Shown here one piece after another: positions 16,401 through 23,439 of a stretch of 64,000 nucleotides of DNA. The notes beneath the pieces are model-generated. The model worked only from the letters and a program-made list of their open reading frames with translations. It did not search any database and was not told the DNA's origin. How positions within the stretch are numbered: the first letter of the stretch is position 1; each line of letters opens with the position of its first letter. Location of the stretch: contig NZ_JBITIH010000010.1 in the NCBI RefSeq assembly GCF_044458865.1, positions 1 to 64,000 on the forward strand. Reading direction: 5' to 3'. The stretch comes from Micromonospora_G sp044458865 (GTDB lineage Bacteria > Actinomycetota > Actinomycetes > Mycobacteriales > Micromonosporaceae). The position numbers and the translations under genes were made by a program.

Positions 16401-17775
16401 TGAACGCCTGCAACGTGGGCCGGTTGTCGGCGTTGTTGGCGCTCTGGTAGCTGTAGGGCCAGTCGAGCGCGCCGGCGTCGGTCATCGGGGTCCAGAAGTT
16501 GAACCCGTGCGGGACCGCCGTCGCCGGGAGGTTGTTGCCCCGGGAGAAGCCGCCGCTGGAGTTGGTGCCCCGGGTGGTCAGCACGTGGTCGGAGAGCCGA
16601 TCGTGTGCCGGACGGGTCGGGTTCGGAGTGATCCGGATGTCGTCCAGCCAGCCGTTGAAGACGCCGGTGCCGGTGCCGCTGTCGTAACCGACGAGGACCC
16701 GTACGGCCCGCTTGCCGGCGGCGACCGCACCGATCCGGGACCGCTTCAGGTTCCACTGGTCGGCGTAGAGCGACTTCGAGACGCCCTGCCCCTTGGGGCT
16801 GAGGCCGAAGCCGTACTGGTCGAGGGCACCGAGGTCACTGAGGTAGGTGCCGTCGTCGAAGGCAAGGTCCACCGCGACGTACGTGCTCGGGTAGTCCAGA
16901 TCCTGCGCGCTCAACTCCGGGAAGATCGCGTACGAGAGTTCGGTCTGCGCCGTGATCGGTACGTTCACGTCGAAGACCTTGTTGTACGCGTACCCCCGGC
17001 CGTCGACGGTCTGCCCGCCGGAGTACTGCAGGGCGTTGCGCCCGGTCCAGCCGACGTTCGGCTTCATCGTGGGTCCGTTGACCGGCCCGCCGCTGATGAA
17101 GCTGCGCATGTCGGTCGGGGGCGGCGGGGTGGTGTCCCCGTCGGAGAGCTGCAACTCGGCGAGCTGGACGATGTTGCCACTGCCCACCGCACTGATGTTC
17201 AGCCGGTAGTACGGGTACGCGGTGGCGTTCTCGATCCGGTATTCCTTGGTCTGGAACCGCTCGGTGAACGTCTGCCCGGTACGGGTGTCGAGGGTGGTCC
17301 AGTTCTGACCGTCGGTGGAGCCTTCGAGGGTCCAGTTCTTCGGGTCACGCTCGGGTGCGTCGTTCGCCGAGGTGAGCGCGTAGTGCACGATCGCGACCGG
17401 GGCGTCGAGGCGTACGCGTACCCAGCCGGTCGGCGCGAAGACCAGCCACTTGGTGCTGACGTTGTGGTCGACGACCCGCTGCGCGATCTCGTTCGGCGGG
17501 TTCTCGCCGCTGCCGGTCACCTCGATGGCCCGGTCGGTGACGTTGCCCGGGATTCCGGTCACCGGGCTGCCGGTGACCCCGGACATCTTCTTCCGCCCGG
17601 AGGAGTCGAGTTCGGCGGTGTTGGTCCAGGTCGGCTGCGGGTCGCCGGGCTCCAGGGAGGACTGGAACCCGGTCGGGTCCGCCGGTGCCGCTTGAGCCGG
17701 GAGCGGGACGGCGGGTATCGCCAGCCCCACTGCGGCTATCAGCGCCACCGGAAGGGCGCGTTTGGACAGAATCAT
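13486..17775 (-). CDS. Secreted GH92-family alpha-mannosidase with carbohydrate-binding modules
   Basis: A 1429-residue exported glycosidase. Residues 1-30 are a Sec signal peptide ending near AQAAPADP. An F5/8-type (discoidin-like) module spans ~50-210, the GH92 beta-sandwich and (alpha/alpha)6 catalytic domain ~390-1120, and a second F5/8-like module ~1150-1300. The last ~130 residues are a Thr/Gly/Val repeat region (GPVTV.., GGPVALTG..) that looks like a short beta-helix. GH92 landmarks are HGFNFWTPMTDAG, NNGFWDTYRTAWSAY, HEMIEARDVRMGMWG and GYAGDEDNGETSAWYLFSA; the family is calcium-dependent and exo-acting on alpha-mannosides. The ATG at 17775 has AGGAG 7 nt upstream. An inverted repeat lies 70-91 nt upstream of the start. 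Confidence 0.92.
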   Translation of the reverse strand: MILSKRALPVALIAAVGLAIPAVPLPAQAAPADPTGFQSSLEPGDPQPTWTNTAELDSSGRKKMSGVTGSPVTGIPGNVTDRAIEVTGSGENPPNEIAQRVVDHNVSTKWLVFAPTGWVRVRLDAPVAIVHYALTSANDAPERDPKNWTLEGSTDGQNWTTLDTRTGQTFTERFQTKEYRIENATAYPYYRLNISAVGSGNIVQLAELQLSDGDTTPPPPTDMRSFISGGPVNGPTMKPNVGWTGRNALQYSGGQTVDGRGYAYNKVFDVNVPITAQTELSYAIFPELSAQDLDYPSTYVAVDLAFDDGTYLSDLGALDQYGFGLSPKGQGVSKSLYADQWNLKRSRIGAVAAGKRAVRVLVGYDSGTGTGVFNGWLDDIRITPNPTRPAHDRLSDHVLTTRGTNSSGGFSRGNNLPATAVPHGFNFWTPMTDAGALDWPYSYQSANNADNRPTLQAFTVSHQPSPWMGDRQTFQVMPSAATGVPNANRGSRALSFQHENEIARAHYYGVTFDSGLVTEIAPTDHAAMFRFTFPGDRGNLIFDNVNNNGGLTLDTSGEISGYSDVRSGLSNGATRMFVYGVVDKPVVGSGRLSGGGGANVTGYLAFDTSASKQVHLRIATSLISVEQARRNLTNEISSGDTFDTVRERAQRQWDDSLDVIEVEGASEDQLTTLYSNLYRLFLYPNSGHENVGTNAAPHWKHAVQSSTSSTNPPGTTPTQTGADVVDGKVYVNNGFWDTYRTAWSAYTLFSPGMAGELVDGFVQQYKDGGWVSRWSSPGYSNLMTGTSSDVAFADAYVKGVRNFDVKSAYEAAVKNATVAPPGSNPNNTSVGRKGLQTSIFNGYTASAVSEGVSWALEGYINDFGIANMAAVLAEDPATPEAERAGYRSDAVYFRNRAQNYVHMFDPGVEFFQGRDAAGNWKSSPEEFDPRVWGHEHDYTETNAWNFAFHVPQDGQGLANLYGGRDALADKLDEFFATQETAKFPGSYNGTIHEMIEARDVRMGMWGFSNQVSHHIPWMYNYTGQPAKTQAKVREVLSRMYLGSDIGQGYAGDEDNGETSAWYLFSALGLYPLQVGSADYAIGSPLFRKATVHLENGRNIVVNAPENSSTNVYVQGLKVDGVSYGKNSIPHSVLADGAVLDFRMGSSPSAWGTGAANLPTSLTAPGAPARPLTDITVGGGPAALRDNTSGTEATLTAPVTWAVTGTPERVTQYTLTSSANPADPQGWKLEGSYDGQRWTVVDTRAGEKFPWRAQTRAFTIERPGRYAHYRLTTTGSAPAALAEVELLANPSPECTSTVTGTRNGPLTVSSGVTCLSGATIKGPVTVKAGAALYVDGGAINGPVAASGASAVVLRGVTVGGPVALTGTTGEASIERATIGGPVTLTANSGPLVAATEVGGPLACTGNTPAPVGNGLANTVRGPVAGQCVGL

Positions 17776-17844
17776 GTGGATCTCCTATTGGGGGTTGGTC
17801 GGGCGTGGGGGCCACACCCGACGGAGATCACGCCAGCGTTTCGA

Positions 17845-17866
17845 TCTTGAGACGACCCTGTCAAGA
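17845..17866. promoter_or_regulatory. Candidate operator, TCTTGA-N10-TCAAGA
   Basis: A 22-bp inverted repeat with perfect 6-bp arms lies 70 bp upstream of the GH92 start and 157 bp upstream of the divergent gene at 18023. On the minus strand its inner part overlaps a TTGACA hexamer. Size and placement fit a dimeric repressor site controlling the mannosidase; the regulator is not identified here. Confidence 0.45.
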
Positions 17867-18022
17867 GTCTGGTCTTTTCAGGTGTCCGAACCGTGACCGC
17901 CGAGCGCCGGGCGTCTGCGGTGGTTACCTCCCTCACTCCCGCGCCTGTCGCGCCGGTTACCACCGGGTGTCGGCAGGGGGTGTTCGGCGACGCGCGGGCG
18001 GGGACTGGGGCAGGATGCAGGG

Positions 18023-18562
18023 GTGACTGAGTCAGATGGTGCGTCGACTCCCGCGACGGCGGAGGTCAGGACATCGCCACTCGTCGACGAGGCGATGAAG
18101 AAAGCCTCGATCGCCTGGGTGTCGGTCGACGGCGGGCCGGGCCTGGCGCTGTGGTGTTTACCACTGGAGGGCGGGCTCTACCTGGTGAGTGGTCCGGGCG
18201 AGCAGTCTGCCCCCGGGCTCGCTGACGCGGCCACCGCTGCCGTGACGCTCCGTGGTGACCACGGTGGGCGGATCGTCACCTGGCCGGCCGAGGTGACCCG
18301 ACTCCTCCCCGGCAGCGAGCAGTGGGAGACAAACGCACCGCTGGTGGCCGCGAAACGGCTGAACGCCCCGGGCACGGCCACGGAGCTTGTCGAGCGCTGG
18401 GCTTCGGAGGGGTGCGCGCTCAACAGGCTGGCCCCGGCGGGTGTGCCGTTGGCCGAGGGTGGTTCGCTGCCGGATGCCTCGGATGCGGCGGTGCCGAGAG
18501 AGTCGCCGGCCGTACGCCAGACCCGCAAGCCGTTCCGCCTGCACCGGGTCCGCCGCCGCTGA
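18023..18562 (+). CDS. Conserved hypothetical protein (possible split-barrel fold)
   Basis: A 179-residue protein without a recognised domain. Residues ~15-120 alternate short strands (ASIAWVSVDG, LALWCLPLEGGLYLVSGPGE, AVTLRGDHGGRIVTWPAEV) in an order reminiscent of FMN-binding split barrels, but no cofactor motif is visible. The C-terminus (145-179) is polar and ends in a run of Arg/His, suggesting a flexible basic tail. The GTG at 18023 has no Shine-Dalgarno; CAGGAT 6 nt upstream could be a -10 of a leaderless transcript. A 44-bp palindrome follows 100 nt after the stop codon. Confidence 0.6.
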   Translation: MTESDGASTPATAEVRTSPLVDEAMKKASIAWVSVDGGPGLALWCLPLEGGLYLVSGPGEQSAPGLADAATAAVTLRGDHGGRIVTWPAEVTRLLPGSEQWETNAPLVAAKRLNAPGTATELVERWASEGCALNRLAPAGVPLAEGGSLPDASDAAVPRESPAVRQTRKPFRLHRVRRR

Positions 18563-18663
18563 CCTGGCGCCCTCCCTCGCCTGCCCGACCCGTTCCCTGG
18601 CGTGTCCGTGCGCTGGCTCGGGCGGGTTCCCGGCGCGACTCCAAGGCGTATAGAACGCAGATC

Positions 18664-18707
18664 TCCTACACGGGAGAACGTGTAGCTACACGTTCTCCCG
18701 TGTAGGA
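18664..18707. repeat. Perfect 44-bp palindrome made of two nested hairpins
   Basis: Positions 18664-18707 read identically on both strands, centred between 18685 and 18686. Each half is itself a hairpin: TACACG/CGTGTA arms around GGAGAA on the left and around TTCTCC on the right. The element lies between convergent genes (hypothetical at 18023-18562 and DUF397 at 18736-18924) and may act as a bidirectional terminator. It has no T-tract, and four copies of the same hexamer would also suit a DNA-binding protein. Confidence 0.8.
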
Positions 18708-18735
18708 ACTCGACGGATTATGTGGTCGGTTTGGT

Positions 18736-18924
18736 TCAGTGCTGTTTGGCCAGGCCGACGAACGCGCGCCACGCGTCCGGGCTGAAGGTCAGGGTGCCGC
18801 CGTCGCGGTCCTTGGTGTCACGGACGAACACCCGGCCGGTGAGGTTGTCGGCGACCTCGACACAGTTGCCGCCGTTGGGGGTGCTCCGGGTGCTCTTGCG
18901 CCACTGGGCGCCGGTCAGATCCAT
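18736..18924 (-). CDS. DUF397 protein, partner of the XRE regulator
   Basis: A 62-residue DUF397 protein with the usual landmarks: WRKSTRS near the N-terminus, GGNCVEVAD with the conserved Cys, VFVRDTKDRDGG and the terminal FSPDAWRAFV. Its start (ATG at 18924) overlaps the end of the XRE gene by 10 nt, so the two are translationally coupled. In Streptomyces, XRE-DUF397 pairs (Scr1/Scr2 type) influence antibiotic production and have been proposed as toxin-antitoxin-like modules; the biochemical role of DUF397 is unknown. A perfect palindrome lies 28 nt past its stop codon. Confidence 0.93.
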   Translation of the reverse strand: MDLTGAQWRKSTRSTPNGGNCVEVADNLTGRVFVRDTKDRDGGTLTFSPDAWRAFVGLAKQH

Positions 18925-19682
18925 GTCTCTGCCACTTCCCTGATCAACTCGACGGTCTGCTGGTGTGGCAACGCCTCGCTCCGGACGGACTCCCAGATCC
19001 GCTGGAGGGTTTCCAGGTCGCCGGCCTTCTCGATCACCTGGCCCTCCAGGTGGTCGTCCAGGTAACTGAGGCCCTGCCCGCCCGGCAGCGTGGCGAGGAC
19101 AAGCGGGCCGGCGAGGCCAGGATACGCGCCGACCGCCCACGGCACGACGTGCAATCTGACCCGGGGCGACTCGGCCATCGCGAGCAGGTGCAGGAGTTGC
19201 TCCCGCATCACCGCCCGGCCGCCGACCGGGCGTCGGAGCACGGACTCGTCGAACACGGCGGTGAACATCGGCGGGTTCTCCCCGGCGAGCAGCGCCTGCC
19301 GCTCCAACCGGAGTTCGACCCGCTCCTCGACCTCGTCGTCGGTGAGCAAGGCTCCGCCCCGGAAGAGCGCGGTGGCGTAGGCCCTGGTCTGTAGCAGGCC
19401 CGGCACGATGTTCATCTCGAACGAACGGAGCGAGGTCGCCTCCCGTTCGTTCTCGACCCACGGCCGGAACCAGATCGGCCCCCGCCGCATCAGGGTCTCG
19501 GGCCAGAGTTCGCCCACCTCGCGGCCGAGGATCTGGGCGACGGCGGCCCGGGTGCCCGGGTGCGGAACCGACCCACGCGAGACCCATCTGGCGGCGGACT
19601 TGGGATCGACTCCCACCTTCGCCGCCAGCGAGTCGGCGGTTTCTCCGACCTGCACCATTGCCACCCGCAGGACGTCATTCAC
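18915..19682 (-). CDS. XRE-family regulator with DUF5753 domain (Scr1-like)
   Basis: A 255-residue protein with an N-terminal helix-turn-helix (about 13-55; GETADSLAAKVGVDPKSAAR) and a DUF5753 effector-like domain (about 75-250; MNIVPGLLQTRAYATALF is the family signature). It is the regulator half of the XRE-DUF397 pair and overlaps the DUF397 gene by 10 nt. The GTG at 19682 is well supported: AGGAG lies 6 nt upstream. About 20-35 nt upstream of the start are two ACGTTC hexamers spaced one helical turn apart, a possible autoregulatory site. Its signal and regulon are unknown. Confidence 0.93.
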   Translation of the reverse strand: MNDVLRVAMVQVGETADSLAAKVGVDPKSAARWVSRGSVPHPGTRAAVAQILGREVGELWPETLMRRGPIWFRPWVENEREATSLRSFEMNIVPGLLQTRAYATALFRGGALLTDDEVEERVELRLERQALLAGENPPMFTAVFDESVLRRPVGGRAVMREQLLHLLAMAESPRVRLHVVPWAVGAYPGLAGPLVLATLPGGQGLSYLDDHLEGQVIEKAGDLETLQRIWESVRSEALPHQQTVELIREVAETWI

Positions 19683-19701
19683 GCGTTACTCCTTTTCCAA
19701 A

Positions 19702-19717
19702 ACGTTCAGGGACGTTC
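19702..19717. promoter_or_regulatory. Direct repeat ACGTTC, 10-bp period, upstream of the XRE gene
   Basis: ACGTTC at 19702-19707 recurs at 19712-19717, exactly one helical turn apart, 20-35 bp upstream of the XRE start. The arrangement fits tandem binding of a small HTH regulator over its own promoter. The rest of the gap from 19718 to 19957 holds no gene I can support. Confidence 0.3.
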
Positions 19718-19957
19718 TTGGGTCGTTGCCATTGACATGGATGGAGTTGTTGATGAATGGAAAGCGTATCGATGACGGGGTTCGAGGTCGACCTGTTGGG
19801 CAGTCCATTGTGGCGGAAAGTTCAAGCGGGAACCGTTTCTAACGGACAGGAAAGGAGACGGGTCGATCAATAACGCAGGCTGGACCTGGACGGCAGCAGA
19901 GAGCGCAGCACCAGAAACCGTGAAACTCGACCACGGGCCGTCGTGGCCGTATCCCCG

Positions 19958-20253
19958 TCACCGGGCGCGGACAGCGAAGTTTCGGTCGATCTTCTCCATC
20001 AACACGACCCCTCGGCGCCCCAGCCCCATTCGCCGAGTCCACCGGTCGAGGATGCCGAGAAAGGCGACCAGGTCGTGACGTACACCTGCCAACAGGACAG
20101 GCAGCAGAGGTCGAGGAATATCGACAAAGGATGCTGCCCGACGGCCGTGCTGTGGATTCGGCCGGCCGTCCTGCCACACCCGAAACCCGTCGTCGAGAAA
20201 TCCGACCTCAGAGCCCGAGACGGAACCTCGACGACCGCCTGAAGACTGACCAT
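19958..20253 (-). pseudogene. Possible frameshifted small gene (hypothetical)
   Basis: The 589-nt gap between the XRE and phzF-like genes contains a minus-strand frame, ending with the TGA at 19958-19960, whose last ~80 residues look protein-like (GFLDDGFRVWQDGRP, then IPRPLLPVLLAGVRHDLVAF and VVLMEKIDRNF). This frame has no start codon at a suitable place. An ATG at 20253 opens the adjacent frame with MVSLQAVVEVPSRA, so a single-base frameshift near 20205-20215 would join them into a ~98-residue protein. No family is recognised. Codon third positions are less G+C-biased than in neighbouring genes. It may be a decayed gene or chance. Confidence 0.3.
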
Positions 20254-20271
20254 CGCCTACATGGAGACCGG

Positions 20272-21141
20272 TCAGCCGAGGAAGGGTGGGACGGCGATCT
20301 GGCCGGTGGCGATCGGCACCACCTGACCGGCGACCGTGGCGCCAAGCGCCACCCCGCCAGCCGCGGTGACCGTGCATTCGAGCAGACACGGCCGCGCGAT
20401 CTCCGCGCCCTGCCGCACGGTGTACGACGACTTCCCGTCCCCGGGCAGCAGCCCACTGGTGACCAACCACACACCGAGACCCAGCGCGGCCGAACCGGTG
20501 CCCGGATCCTCCGGCACCCCGACACCGGGCGCGAAAACCCGGGCGTACGCGGTCCGCTCCTCCGGATGCCAGGCGAAGACACTGAGGTGCTCGACCCCGG
20601 CCCGTACCGCCGCCGGCGCGTTGAGCACCACCCGGGCCAGCGCATCCGGCCGGACCGAGAGGTAGGGGAACTCCAGCCCGCAGCCGGCCACTCGGGGCGC
20701 CGGGCCGACGAAATCGGTGGCGGTCAACCCGACCATCGCGAGCAGCGGCTCCACGTCCAACTCGGGGCCAAGGGTTGGTGCCGCACCGGTCACCATGGCC
20801 CGGTCACCGCTCACCTCGATCGGCAGCAGTCCCGCCCCGCACTCCTGGATCACCTGACCGGAGGCGTACCAGCCCCGCCGACCGGCGGTCACCGCGGCGC
20901 CGATACTCGGGTGCCCGGCGAAGGGCAGTTCCCGCTCGGTGGTGAAGATCCGTGCCCGGTACGTCGCCGTGGCCGCGCTCGACGGCAGCACGAAGACCGT
21001 CTCGGAAAGGTTGAACTCCCTGGCGATGAGCTGCATCTGCTCGGTCGCGAGGTGCTGCGCGTCGAAGACGACCGCGAGCGGGTTGCCGGCGAACGGACGG
21101 TCGGTGAAGACGTCCACGATCTCGTAGGCCAAGGTCGACAT
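20272..21141 (-). CDS. PhzF-family isomerase/epimerase
   Basis: A 289-residue protein of the PhzF/DapF-like fold with two similar halves. The N-terminal half begins YEIVDVFTDRPFAGNPLAVV and contains NLSETVFV, where Glu47 matches the catalytic glutamate of PhzF. The second half carries RVFAPGVGVPEDPGTGSAA, the other family signature. PhzF itself isomerises a phenazine precursor, but most homologues outside phenazine clusters have unknown substrates, and no phenazine genes are present. The ATG at 21141 fits the family start; in-frame GTG 21174 and ATG 21162 lie upstream. Divergent from the CBS-domain gene with only 33 bp between starts. Confidence 0.88.
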   Translation of the reverse strand: MSTLAYEIVDVFTDRPFAGNPLAVVFDAQHLATEQMQLIAREFNLSETVFVLPSSAATATYRARIFTTERELPFAGHPSIGAAVTAGRRGWYASGQVIQECGAGLLPIEVSGDRAMVTGAAPTLGPELDVEPLLAMVGLTATDFVGPAPRVAGCGLEFPYLSVRPDALARVVLNAPAAVRAGVEHLSVFAWHPEERTAYARVFAPGVGVPEDPGTGSAALGLGVWLVTSGLLPGDGKSSYTVRQGAEIARPCLLECTVTAAGGVALGATVAGQVVPIATGQIAVPPFLG

Positions 21142-21149
21142 GTTGATAA

Positions 21150-21167
21150 ACCCTAGGCGCATAGGCT
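21150..21167. promoter_or_regulatory. Overlapping divergent -10 elements between phzF-like and CBS-domain genes
   Basis: In the 33-bp gap, TAGGCT (21162-21167, + strand) ends 7 nt before the GTG at 21175, and TAGGGT on the minus strand (21150-21155) ends 8 nt before the ATG at 21141. Both genes could be leaderless and their promoters must overlap physically. Confidence 0.4.
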
Positions 21168-21174
21168 GGATCAC

Positions 21175-22572
21175 GTGACCACGCCGACCCGGGTGTACAT
21201 CGCCCGTCTTGCCGGACTGGCTGTCTATGACCCTAACGGAGATCAGGTCGGCCGGATTCGGGATGCGGTCGCCCGACTTCGGACCACCACCCGGAACCCT
21301 CAGGTCGTCGGGCTGGTGGCGGAGCTGGCGATGCGTCGGCGCATCTTCCTCTCGATCAACTGGATCACCACGATCGACGCCGAGTCGGTGCTGTTGGCCA
21401 GCGGCACGCTCAACCTGCGCCGATTCGAGAAACGCCCGAACGAGCTGCTGGTGCTGGAAGACCTGCTTGACCGGCGGGTGACGATCGAACCGTCCAGCCG
21501 GCCCGGCATCGTGGTCGACGTGGCGATGGAGTCCAACCGCCAGGGCGAGTGGTCACTGACCCGAGTCGCGGTACGAGAGCAGACCAGCCGGCTCAGCCGT
21601 CGCGGGCACCTGCACCAGCTCGACTGGGAACGGGCGGGCGGCCTGCTCGGGCTGCCCGAGACCCGGGGTACCGCCAACCTGCTCTCGGTGCTGGAGAACA
21701 TGCGCCCGGCCGACCTCGCCAACGCGTTGCAGGACCTGCCGGACGCCCGCCGCAACGAGGTGGCTGCCGCACTCGACGACGCGCGCCTGGCCGACGTACT
21801 CGGCGAACTGCCCGAACACGACCAGGTGGAGATCCTGGCAGGGCTGGACCGGGAGCGGGCCGCCGACGTGCTGGAGGAGATGGATCCGGACGACGCCGCC
21901 GACCTGCTCAACGAGCTGCCACCGCCGGAGCAGGACATGCTGCTGGACATGATGGAGCCGGACGAGGCCGACCCGGTCCGTCAGCTCCTGAAATACCAAC
22001 CCGGTACGGCCGGCAGCCTGATGACCTCCGAACCGGTGATCATGCCGCCGGACGCCACCGTCGCCGAGGCACTGGCCCGCATCCGCGATCCGCACCTCTC
22101 TCCGGCGATCGCCGCCCAGATCTTCGTCGTACGCCCGCCGATGGCGACGCCGACCGGCCGCTACCTCGGTATGGTGCACTTCCAACGACTGCTCCGTGAA
22201 CCCCCGGCGGCGCTGGTCGGCAACATGCTGATCAACGACATCGACCCCTTGCAGCCGACCACTCCGATGCCCGAGGTCACCCGCCGGATGGCCACCTACG
22301 ACCTGGTCGCCTTTCCCGTGATCGACGCGGCGAGTCGGCTGGTCGGGGCGGTCACCGTGGACGACGTACTCGATCATTCGCTGCCGACCGACTGGCGCGA
22401 GCGGGAGCCGACGGCGAGTACGGCCGGCCCGACCGGACGGGCCGCCGGCGGCGGCAACGGAAGCAGGGACACGAACAGGATCGGCGGGGGCGCAGGCGGG
22501 GGCGGCGGCAACGGCGGCGGGGCGGGTCACGGCCGAGCCAACGGGCGCGGATCGGGCGGCGACGATGAGTGA
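21175..22572 (+). CDS. Soluble PRC-barrel / MgtE-N / CBS-pair protein
   Basis: A 465-residue protein with a PRC-barrel-like N-terminal region (about 5-140), an MgtE N-terminal alpha-helical superhelix (about 165-270; repeats such as DALP..RRNEVAAAL and LPEHDQVEIL), and two CBS motifs (about 275-400; GSLMTSEPVIMPPDATVAEA). No membrane helices are present, so it is not a magnesium channel but a sensor-like relative. The last 45 residues are Gly-rich and disordered. Its stop overlaps the DUF1003 start by 8 nt. Homologues sit beside DUF1003 and mrp genes in many actinobacteria. The GTG start has a TAGGCT -10 candidate 7 nt upstream. Confidence 0.88.
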   Translation: MTTPTRVYIARLAGLAVYDPNGDQVGRIRDAVARLRTTTRNPQVVGLVAELAMRRRIFLSINWITTIDAESVLLASGTLNLRRFEKRPNELLVLEDLLDRRVTIEPSSRPGIVVDVAMESNRQGEWSLTRVAVREQTSRLSRRGHLHQLDWERAGGLLGLPETRGTANLLSVLENMRPADLANALQDLPDARRNEVAAALDDARLADVLGELPEHDQVEILAGLDRERAADVLEEMDPDDAADLLNELPPPEQDMLLDMMEPDEADPVRQLLKYQPGTAGSLMTSEPVIMPPDATVAEALARIRDPHLSPAIAAQIFVVRPPMATPTGRYLGMVHFQRLLREPPAALVGNMLINDIDPLQPTTPMPEVTRRMATYDLVAFPVIDAASRLVGAVTVDDVLDHSLPTDWREREPTASTAGPTGRAAGGGNGSRDTNRIGGGAGGGGGNGGGAGHGRANGRGSGGDDE

Positions 22573-23158
22573 ACCCCGCCGGATGGAGCGGCTCGACCAG
22601 CCGCGCGAGCCCCGTCGGCTGCGCCTGCCCCGATTCGACCCGGAGGCGTTCGGCCGCTGGTCCGAGGGGATCGCGCGGTACATGGGTACGGCGAACTTCA
22701 TCGTCTACATGACCGTGGTGATCGCGATCTGGCTCGCCTGGAACACGCTCGCCCCCCGGGAACTGCGCTTCGACCCGTACACCTTCACGTTCCTGACCCT
22801 GCTGTTGTCGTTGCAGGCGTCGTACGCCGCGCCGTTGATCCTGCTGGCGCAGAACCGGCAGGCGGCCCGGGACCGGCTCGCCGCCGAGGAGGACCGGCGG
22901 CGCGCGGCTCTACAGAAGGCGGACACCGAGTATCTGGCACGGGAGATCGCCGCCCTGCGGATCGCCCTGGGCGAGGTGGCGACCCGCGACTTCCTCCGCT
23001 CGGAGCTGAGCCGGTTGGCCGAGGAGCTGGACGAACACGCGCACCGCCGGCAGCGGTTGGAGCAGCGGCAGTACCGCAAGGACCGGCAGCAGGTCTCGGG
23101 TCGGCCGATGCCGGCAGAACGGATCGAGGAGCCGCTCGACGAACTCGACGCGGAATAA
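22565..23158 (+). CDS. DUF1003 membrane protein
   Basis: A 197-residue protein with two membrane helices (about 43-62 and 75-97; MGTANFIVYMTVVIAIWLAW and FTFLTLLLSLQASYAAPLIL) matching DUF1003, followed by a ~95-residue charged region predicted to be coiled coil (RQAARDRLAAEEDRRR and onward). Function unknown. Translation is coupled to the preceding CBS-domain gene by an 8-nt overlap, so the two products probably work together, perhaps with the soluble MgtE-N/CBS protein as a regulator of this membrane partner. The next gene, mrp, is 281 nt away and has its own promoter-like hexamer. Confidence 0.9.
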   Translation: MSEPRRMERLDQPREPRRLRLPRFDPEAFGRWSEGIARYMGTANFIVYMTVVIAIWLAWNTLAPRELRFDPYTFTFLTLLLSLQASYAAPLILLAQNRQAARDRLAAEEDRRRAALQKADTEYLAREIAALRIALGEVATRDFLRSELSRLAEELDEHAHRRQRLEQRQYRKDRQQVSGRPMPAERIEEPLDELDAE

Positions 23159-23344
23159 ACCCGGAACGGCGACGCGTACGGGACCGGAACGGCGACCGTG
23201 AACAGGCCGGAAAAGGGGCCGCGCGCCTCAAGGGGCTAGGCGCGCGGCGTACCTCGTCGATGGTTACACCCGGACCGCCAGGTCGTCCACCCTCAAATCC
23301 GCGCACCCGTGTCCCTCGGCCGGACCGGCCCGCCCTGTCTGCCC

Positions 23345-23398
23345 GTTAGGAAGGGCCCCCTCCTATACAAAAAGCGATAACAAGGGACCCTTCCTTAC
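23345..23398. repeat. 54-bp interspersed palindromic repeat, copy 1
   Basis: A 54-bp element bounded by the imperfect inverted ends GTTAGGAAGGG and CCCTTCCTTAC, with a conserved interior AAAGCGATAACAAGGG. A second copy at 35796-35849 is the same length and identical at 47 of 54 positions. This copy lies between the DUF1003 and mrp genes, 41 bp upstream of the mrp start; the rest of that 281-nt gap (23159-23344) shows nothing else I can support. Confidence 0.85.
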
Positions 23399-23426
23399 AC
23401 CTCGTCGGGGCGGACGCTGCGCGACG

Positions 23427-23432
23427 TACCAT
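23427..23432 (+). promoter_or_regulatory. Candidate -10 element for leaderless mrp
   Basis: TACCAT (TANNNT) ends 7 nt before the ATG at 23440. It overlaps an alternative ATG at 23431, which argues that translation begins at 23440. Confidence 0.45.
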
Positions 23433-23439
23433 GGCGGTC

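Noticed and set aside
13975..17850. Very long open frame (about 1290 codons) antisense to the GH92 gene
   Set aside because: High G+C keeps stop codons rare on the opposite strand. The translated product is low-complexity with no domain, while the minus-strand frame has a signal peptide and full GH92 motifs.
19732..19772. TTGACA at 19732-19737 as a plus-strand -35
   Set aside because: No -10 hexamer at a 16-19 bp spacing and no supported plus-strand gene downstream.
20272..21141. PhzF-like gene as part of a phenazine biosynthetic cluster
   Set aside because: No other phenazine genes are nearby, and PhzF homologues are common outside such clusters.
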